Below are positions 60,033 to 64,000 of a stretch of DNA of 64,000 nt, piece after piece. This stretch comes from Streptomyces canus (GTDB taxonomy: Bacteria > Actinomycetota > Actinomycetes > Streptomycetales > Streptomycetaceae). The stretch spans positions 992,001 through 1,056,000 of the forward strand of contig NZ_JAUSYQ010000002.1 of the NCBI RefSeq assembly GCF_030816965.1, given 5' to 3'. The translations under genes and the position numbers were made by a program. Position 1 is the first letter of the stretch. Every line of letters begins with the position of its first letter. Under the pieces are notes generated by a model that did no database searches, was not told where the DNA came from, and saw only the letters and a program-made list of their open reading frames with translations.

Positions 60033-61355
60033 ATGAGCGTGGACGTGAACGCCCGGGGCTGGCACGGGCAGCGTTGGGCGGCCAGGGCCGCCCTGGCGGC
60101 GGCCGCCCTCGCGGTGCTGCTCCCGCTCGGGTACGGCGGCCTCGACGGCGTGGTGCTGCTGGCGGCCGGGCTCGCGGGCGGGGCCGTCACCGCGGCGGCG
60201 GTGTGGTGGACGCTGACCCGGCGCGGCCCGGCACGCTGGCTGGCGGCGGTGCTCGCGGCCGTCACCCCTACCGTGGTCGTCGTTCTCTTCGTGGTCACCC
60301 TGGGATGGGTGCTCGTGCTGTCGCCGGTGCTGTGGGCCGTGGCCGTGTGGAGCGGGCGGTACGCGCTGCGCAGCACCGGCACCCGGCCCAAGCGTATGAA
60401 GGAGCACCGGGCGCGGTCCGTGCGGCGGCCCTTCCTGCTCATGAACCCCCGCTCCGGAGGCGGGAAGGTGGAACGGTTCGGTCTGCGGGAGAAGGCCGAA
60501 CGGCTGGGCGCGCGGGTCGTACTGCTCGACCCGGAGGAGCGCCAGGACGTGACCGCGCTCGCACGGGCGGCCGTGGCGGAGGGCGCGGACCTGCTGGGCG
60601 TCGCGGGCGGGGACGGCACGCAGGCACTGGTCGCCGCCGTCGCCGCGGAACACGACCTCCCGTTCCTCGTCGTGTGCGCCGGTACGCGCAACCACTTCGC
60701 GATGGACCTCGGCCTCGACCGCGCCGACCCCGCGGCCTGTCTGGACGCACTCACCGACGGTGTCGAACTCCGGGTGGATCTCGGTTTCGCCGCGGACCAT
60801 CCCTTCGTCAACAACGCCTCCTTCGGCGCGTACGCGGCGGTCGTCCAGAGTCCCGCCTACCGCGACGACAAGATCGGCACCACTCTGGAGCTCCTGCCCG
60901 ACCTGCTCACCCGACAGCGCGGTCCCCGTCTGACCGCGCGGATCGACGCCACGACACTCGACGGCCCGCAAGCCGTGCTGGTGAGCAACAACGCCTACCG
61001 CACCGACGACCCGGTGGGCCTCGGCCGCCGCGAGCGGCTCGACTCGGGGCTGCTCGGCATCCTCGGCGTCAAGGTGGACAGTGCGGCCGAGGCCGCGGCG
61101 CTGCTGCTCGACCCCGATCCCGAGGGTCTGGCGGTCCTGTCCGCGCGGGAGGTGATCGTCGACGCCGACCAGCCGGAGATCGAGGTCGGCGTCGACGGCG
61201 AGGCCCTGATCCTGCCCACCCCCGTCCACTGCCGAATCGTTCCCGGGTCACTCCGCGTCCACGTCCCGAGGAAAAGACCGGGTGTACCGGAGGCGCAACC
61301 CCGCCTGAACTGGCGCCAGTTGCGCAAACTGGCGGCGACGGCCGGGCGGGCGTGA
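60033..61355 (+). CDS. diacylglycerol kinase-family lipid kinase
   Basis: 440 residues from ATG 60033 with GGAGGAGC upstream. The N-terminal 110 residues hold about three membrane helices (WAARAALAAAALAVLLPLGYG, LLAAGLAGGAVTAAAVWW, VVVVLFVVTLGWVLV). The cytosolic DAGK domain follows: FLLMNPRSGGGKVERF, VAGGDGTQALVAAV, VCAGTRNHFAMDLGLD, NNASFGAYAAVVQ, and VDGEALIL. It phosphorylates diacylglycerol, sphingoid bases or a similar lipid. The membrane helices fused ahead of the kinase domain are a Streptomyces-type feature. Single gene. Confidence 0.92.
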   Translation: MSVDVNARGWHGQRWAARAALAAAALAVLLPLGYGGLDGVVLLAAGLAGGAVTAAAVWWTLTRRGPARWLAAVLAAVTPTVVVVLFVVTLGWVLVLSPVLWAVAVWSGRYALRSTGTRPKRMKEHRARSVRRPFLLMNPRSGGGKVERFGLREKAERLGARVVLLDPEERQDVTALARAAVAEGADLLGVAGGDGTQALVAAVAAEHDLPFLVVCAGTRNHFAMDLGLDRADPAACLDALTDGVELRVDLGFAADHPFVNNASFGAYAAVVQSPAYRDDKIGTTLELLPDLLTRQRGPRLTARIDATTLDGPQAVLVSNNAYRTDDPVGLGRRERLDSGLLGILGVKVDSAAEAAALLLDPDPEGLAVLSAREVIVDADQPEIEVGVDGEALILPTPVHCRIVPGSLRVHVPRKRPGVPEAQPRLNWRQLRKLAATAGRA

Positions 61356-61463
61356 CCCGGCTCCTCGTCTCTGATCTCGCCGTACGGCGACTCCTGCGAG
61401 CCCATGACGTGGGTGAACTGCCGGTGGGGTCGGGGTGCGGCTGCCGCCGCACCCCGGCCAGGG

Positions 61464-61494
61464 TTGCGTTGAAGTGCACTCCAGCCCCTAGCGT
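61464..61494 (+). promoter_or_regulatory. MerR-type promoter of the aldo/keto reductase gene
   Basis: TTGCGT (61464-61469), a 19-bp spacer and TAGCGT (61489-61494). The long spacer is filled by the near-palindrome TGAAGTGCACTCCA with the perfect core AGTGCACT (61473-61480), the arrangement activated by MerR-family proteins that untwist a 19-bp spacer. No merR gene is visible in the window. The rest of the 172-bp gap is unremarkable. Confidence 0.6.
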
Positions 61495-61527
61495 CGTGCG
61501 CACGAATGCCTGAAGGGGGAACTGATC

Positions 61528-62580
61528 GTGCGGTACACACTGTTCGGCAAGACCGGTCTGCGCGTGAGCGAGCTGAGCCTCGGCGCGATGGTCATGGGTG
61601 AGGATCCCGCCTACGGATCCGACAAGGAGACCAGCGCCAGGCTTCTCGACGCGTACGCCGACGCCGGCGGCAACTTCGTCGACACGGCGGACATCTACTC
61701 GGGCGGTACCTCGGAACGCATCCTCGGCGAGCTGCTCGACGGGCGGCGCGAGGAGTTCGTGCTGGCCAGCAAGTACACCTGCGGGACCCGTGCGGGGGAC
61801 GTCAACTCGGCCGGAAACCATCGCAAGAACCTCGTGCAGTCGGTGGAGGCGAGTCTCGGGCGGCTGCGCACCGACCGGCTGGACGTCCTGTGGGTGCATG
61901 CGCGAGACAACTTCACCCCGGTCGAGGAGGTCATGCGGGCACTCGACGACCTCGTGCGCACCGGCAAGGTGCTCTACGTCGGTGTGTCGGACTGGCCCGC
62001 GTGGAAGACGGCGCAGGCCAACACCCTCGCGGATTTGCGGGGTTGGACCGCGTTCGCGGGTTCGCAGTTGCGCTACAACCTGCTGGAGCGTACTCCGGAG
62101 CGTGAACTGCTCCCGCAGGCACGCGCGTTCGGCCAGGCGGTGCTGGCCTGGTCGCCGCTGGCGGGCGGGAAGCTCACCGGCAAGTACCGGCGGGGTGAGG
62201 CGGGACGTCTCGACGCCTCGGGCGACAAGCCGAACCCGCAGGAGGAGGAGGTCGTCTCGGCCGTCATGGAGATCGCCGAGCAGGGCGGCTGGACTCCTGC
62301 CCAGGTGGCCCTGGCCTGGCTGCTGGGCCGCCCCGGCAATGTGGTCCCCATCGTCGCGGCCACCCGGGAGAGCCAGCTCGCCGACAACCTGGGCAGCCTC
62401 GACGTCCGCCTCGACGCCGACGCGGTCGCCCGTCTGGACGAGGTGAGTGCGGTGCCGCTCGGCTTTCCGCACGACTTCCTACGGGAGCCGGAGATCGTCA
62501 AGAACATCTACGGCGACCGCTGGCAGGCCATCGACGACCGGCGCTCGGGATACCGGCGTACCGCGACCGACGTGCTCTAG
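61528..62580 (+). CDS. aldo/keto reductase
   Basis: 350 residues from GTG 61528, AAGGGGGA upstream. Catalytic tetrad Asp and Tyr in FVDTADIYSGGTSE, Lys in LASKYTCG, His in LDVLWVHARDN; NADPH-binding end (NVVPIVAATRESQLADNLGS). It reduces an aldehyde or sugar carbonyl with NADPH. Control by a MerR-family activator is likely from the promoter geometry. The 3' end converges on the carbohydrate-binding protein gene, 12 bp apart. Confidence 0.92.
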   Translation: MRYTLFGKTGLRVSELSLGAMVMGEDPAYGSDKETSARLLDAYADAGGNFVDTADIYSGGTSERILGELLDGRREEFVLASKYTCGTRAGDVNSAGNHRKNLVQSVEASLGRLRTDRLDVLWVHARDNFTPVEEVMRALDDLVRTGKVLYVGVSDWPAWKTAQANTLADLRGWTAFAGSQLRYNLLERTPERELLPQARAFGQAVLAWSPLAGGKLTGKYRRGEAGRLDASGDKPNPQEEEVVSAVMEIAEQGGWTPAQVALAWLLGRPGNVVPIVAATRESQLADNLGSLDVRLDADAVARLDEVSAVPLGFPHDFLREPEIVKNIYGDRWQAIDDRRSGYRRTATDVL

Positions 62581-62592
62581 AGGGGACGCACG

Positions 62593-64000
62593 TCAGTCTT
62601 CCGTGGGGGCGAGCGGTGTCACCGTGACCTGGTCGATGACGGGGGCGTGGGCGGAGCGCTGGCCGAATGCGTTCCTGGTGTGTCCGGCGAAGTCGGGGAG
62701 TTCGTCGGCGGTGAACGTGATCGTGTTGAGGCCGGGGCGCAGGGTGACGGGCACGGAGAGGTTCCAGAAGTTGTTGAAGTGGAAGGTGGTGGGGAACAGG
62801 ACGCGGTGCGCGGGGGCGCCGTTGACGCGGATGTCGGCGTGGCGGCAGACCGGGTCCGGGTTGTAGTGGGTCGAGGGGGGCTGCTCGCCGTTGGAGTAGC
62901 GGATGGTCAGCGCGTGGCGTCCGGGGCGGTCCGCCGTGACCGTCAGGGTGAGCGCGTTCGCGGGCCCGGCGCCGATGCCGTCAACCGCCTTGCCACCGAC
63001 GGCGTACGGGTATCCGGTCACCCTCACCGTGCCGGTCAGGACGCCTTCCTCGGCGGCGTACGCGGTGCTGGGCAGGAGGCCGCGAGAAGGGGCGATCCGC
63101 AGCCGGTCGACGATCAGCCGGTCCGAAGCCCCGGTGACCGTCACCTTGTTGACGCCCCCGGCCAGGAAGAGCGGTACGGCGCCGCGCTCGACGCGTCCGA
63201 TCTCCTCGCCGTTGACGCTCCACACGCCCTCTCCGGGCCCGAGCAGGTCGACGGTCACGGAGGCCTCGCCGTCGTCGGCCGCGTACGTCCAGAAGGTGAC
63301 GGTGCCGCCTCGCGGGAGCACGGCAACTCCTGGCCCCGAGGCGCCGCGGTGGGCGTGACTGACCCGGGCCCCGCCACCGAGGTCCGCGAACTCGGCGTCG
63401 TACAGGGAGGTTTCGTCCTCGCTCCGCAGCACGAGGTCCAGCTTGTCGACGACCGCGTCACCCTTGGTGACGCCGAGGTCGGGGTCCTGGGCGGCGAGGG
63501 TGATCCGGTGCCGGCCCGCGGTCAGCTCCACCCGGGTGTCGGTGTGCCCCCACACCGCCCACTTGTAGCCGAGCGGCAGCCGCAGTTCGCGAGGATTCTC
63601 GCCGTCGACGCGCAGGAAGACGTTGGTGGGGCCCTGCTCGCGCACCAGGTCGGCGAGATTGTGCGAGCCCGCGAACACCGCGAGGTCGTACGTCCCGTCC
63701 TGCGGCACCTCGACGTCGAAGGCGAGCACGCCGTCGGAGCCGGTGCGCAGACCGCCCACGTGGTAGCCACCGGAGGTCGCGAACCGGTCGACGGCGGACG
63801 GGGACCCCTCGGGTCCGTTCTTCGAGTAACCGTCTCCGGTGTAGGCGGCGTCCTCGGCCTCGTACGTCCGCCTCCAGCGCACCGCGGGCGGCAGTGTCGC
63901 GGCCCCGTTGCCGCCCGGCGACAGGATCAGGTGGTAGGCGGACATCGCGTCGAGGTCGGTCAGACCGAGCGTCACTTTCCCGTCCGCGACCGGCAGTTCC
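62593..64000 (-). CDS. C-terminal part of a large carbohydrate-binding protein (5' end outside window)
   Basis: The frame is open to the window edge (ELPVADGKVTLGLTDLDAMS precedes the first visible ATG at 63975), so the gene is truncated by the window. The visible 470 residues are two or three beta-sandwich CBM35/CBM6-like modules: RRTYEAEDAAYTGDGYSKNG, SGGYHVGGLRTGSDG, YKWAVWGHTDTRVELTAGRH, and a later module ending FNNFWNLSVPVTLRPGLNTI. This is the usual C-terminal part of secreted Streptomyces glycoside hydrolases; the catalytic domain and signal peptide lie beyond 64000. Confidence 0.8.
   Translation of the reverse strand, partial: ELPVADGKVTLGLTDLDAMSAYHLILSPGGNGAATLPPAVRWRRTYEAEDAAYTGDGYSKNGPEGSPSAVDRFATSGGYHVGGLRTGSDGVLAFDVEVPQDGTYDLAVFAGSHNLADLVREQGPTNVFLRVDGENPRELRLPLGYKWAVWGHTDTRVELTAGRHRITLAAQDPDLGVTKGDAVVDKLDLVLRSEDETSLYDAEFADLGGGARVSHAHRGASGPGVAVLPRGGTVTFWTYAADDGEASVTVDLLGPGEGVWSVNGEEIGRVERGAVPLFLAGGVNKVTVTGASDRLIVDRLRIAPSRGLLPSTAYAAEEGVLTGTVRVTGYPYAVGGKAVDGIGAGPANALTLTVTADRPGRHALTIRYSNGEQPPSTHYNPDPVCRHADIRVNGAPAHRVLFPTTFHFNNFWNLSVPVTLRPGLNTITFTADELPDFAGHTRNAFGQRSAHAPVIDQVTVTPLAPTED

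Overview
The window is chromosomal DNA from an actinomycete, almost certainly a Streptomyces. It is very GC-rich with G/C-dominated third codon positions. It has many leaderless promoters (a -10 box 6-7 bases before the start codon) and typical Streptomyces families: a SpoIIE-type phosphatase with an HATPase domain, PknB-like kinase, mycothiol-type isomerase family, deazaflavin (Ddn) protein and DUF6332, DUF6421 and DUF6986 proteins. One rare TTA (bldA-type) codon was found. No rRNA, tRNA, CRISPR array or antibiotic cluster is seen. It resembles ordinary catabolic, transport and regulatory chromosome interrupted by one transposon.

Layout. 1-7.6 kb: a LacI-like sugar-binding protein that lacks a DNA-binding domain, directly behind a PAS/GAF/PP2C/HATPase phosphatase; a large secreted amidohydrolase; a small secreted zinc protease. 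7.7-11.4 kb: a glucarate catabolic unit (GntP-type permease, gudD, divergent IclR regulator, nested palindromic operator). 11.4-15.2 kb: a decayed stretch (broken AraC gene, other remnants) around an MFS exporter. 15.2-17.7 kb: DJ-1/PfpI protein, LysR regulator and a maleylpyruvate-isomerase-family protein. 17.7-20.4 kb: an IS630-type element with terminal repeats, a frameshifted transposase, a pRiA4b ORF-3-type gene and a methyltransferase as passengers; it sits exactly in the shared CTAG of two convergent stop codons. 20.4-25.4 kb: MarR/MFS pair, DUF6332, a two-component system, a TetR regulator. 25.5-30.6 kb: Ddn-like protein, FAD reductase, M20 peptidase, metallo-beta-lactamase-fold hydrolase, kinase-fold protein. 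30.5-36.6 kb: a five-gene oligopeptide ABC importer in the order permease, binding protein, permease, ATPase, ATPase. 36.9-43.6 kb: P-loop/NUDIX fusion, small secreted protein, secreted alpha-galactosidase, ROK sugar kinase, LacI regulator. 43.5-54.6 kb: Ser/Thr kinase, DUF6986 lyase, secreted phosphodiesterase-like protein, etfBA, flavin reductase, thioredoxin/DUF4395 pair, acyltransferase, B3/4 protein, transglutaminase-like protein, GNAT. 54.7-58 kb: a translationally coupled operon DUF6421 - SDR - aldolase. 58-64 kb: GDPD, GNAT, VOC protein, lipid kinase, aldo/keto reductase under a MerR-like promoter, and the C-terminal part of a large carbohydrate-binding protein.

Working together. Several local regulator-target units are visible: IclR with glucarate uptake and dehydration; MarR with the MFS exporter; TetR with the Ddn-like gene (two matched palindromes); LacI with the ROK kinase (GACAACGTTGTC operator) beside the alpha-galactosidase; LysR with the DJ-1 protein. 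The least explained units are the DUF6421 operon, the phosphatase plus headless LacI pair, and the IS630 element with its methyltransferase cargo. Start sites were chosen from ribosome-binding sites, leaderless promoters and family alignments recalled from memory; none was verified by database search.
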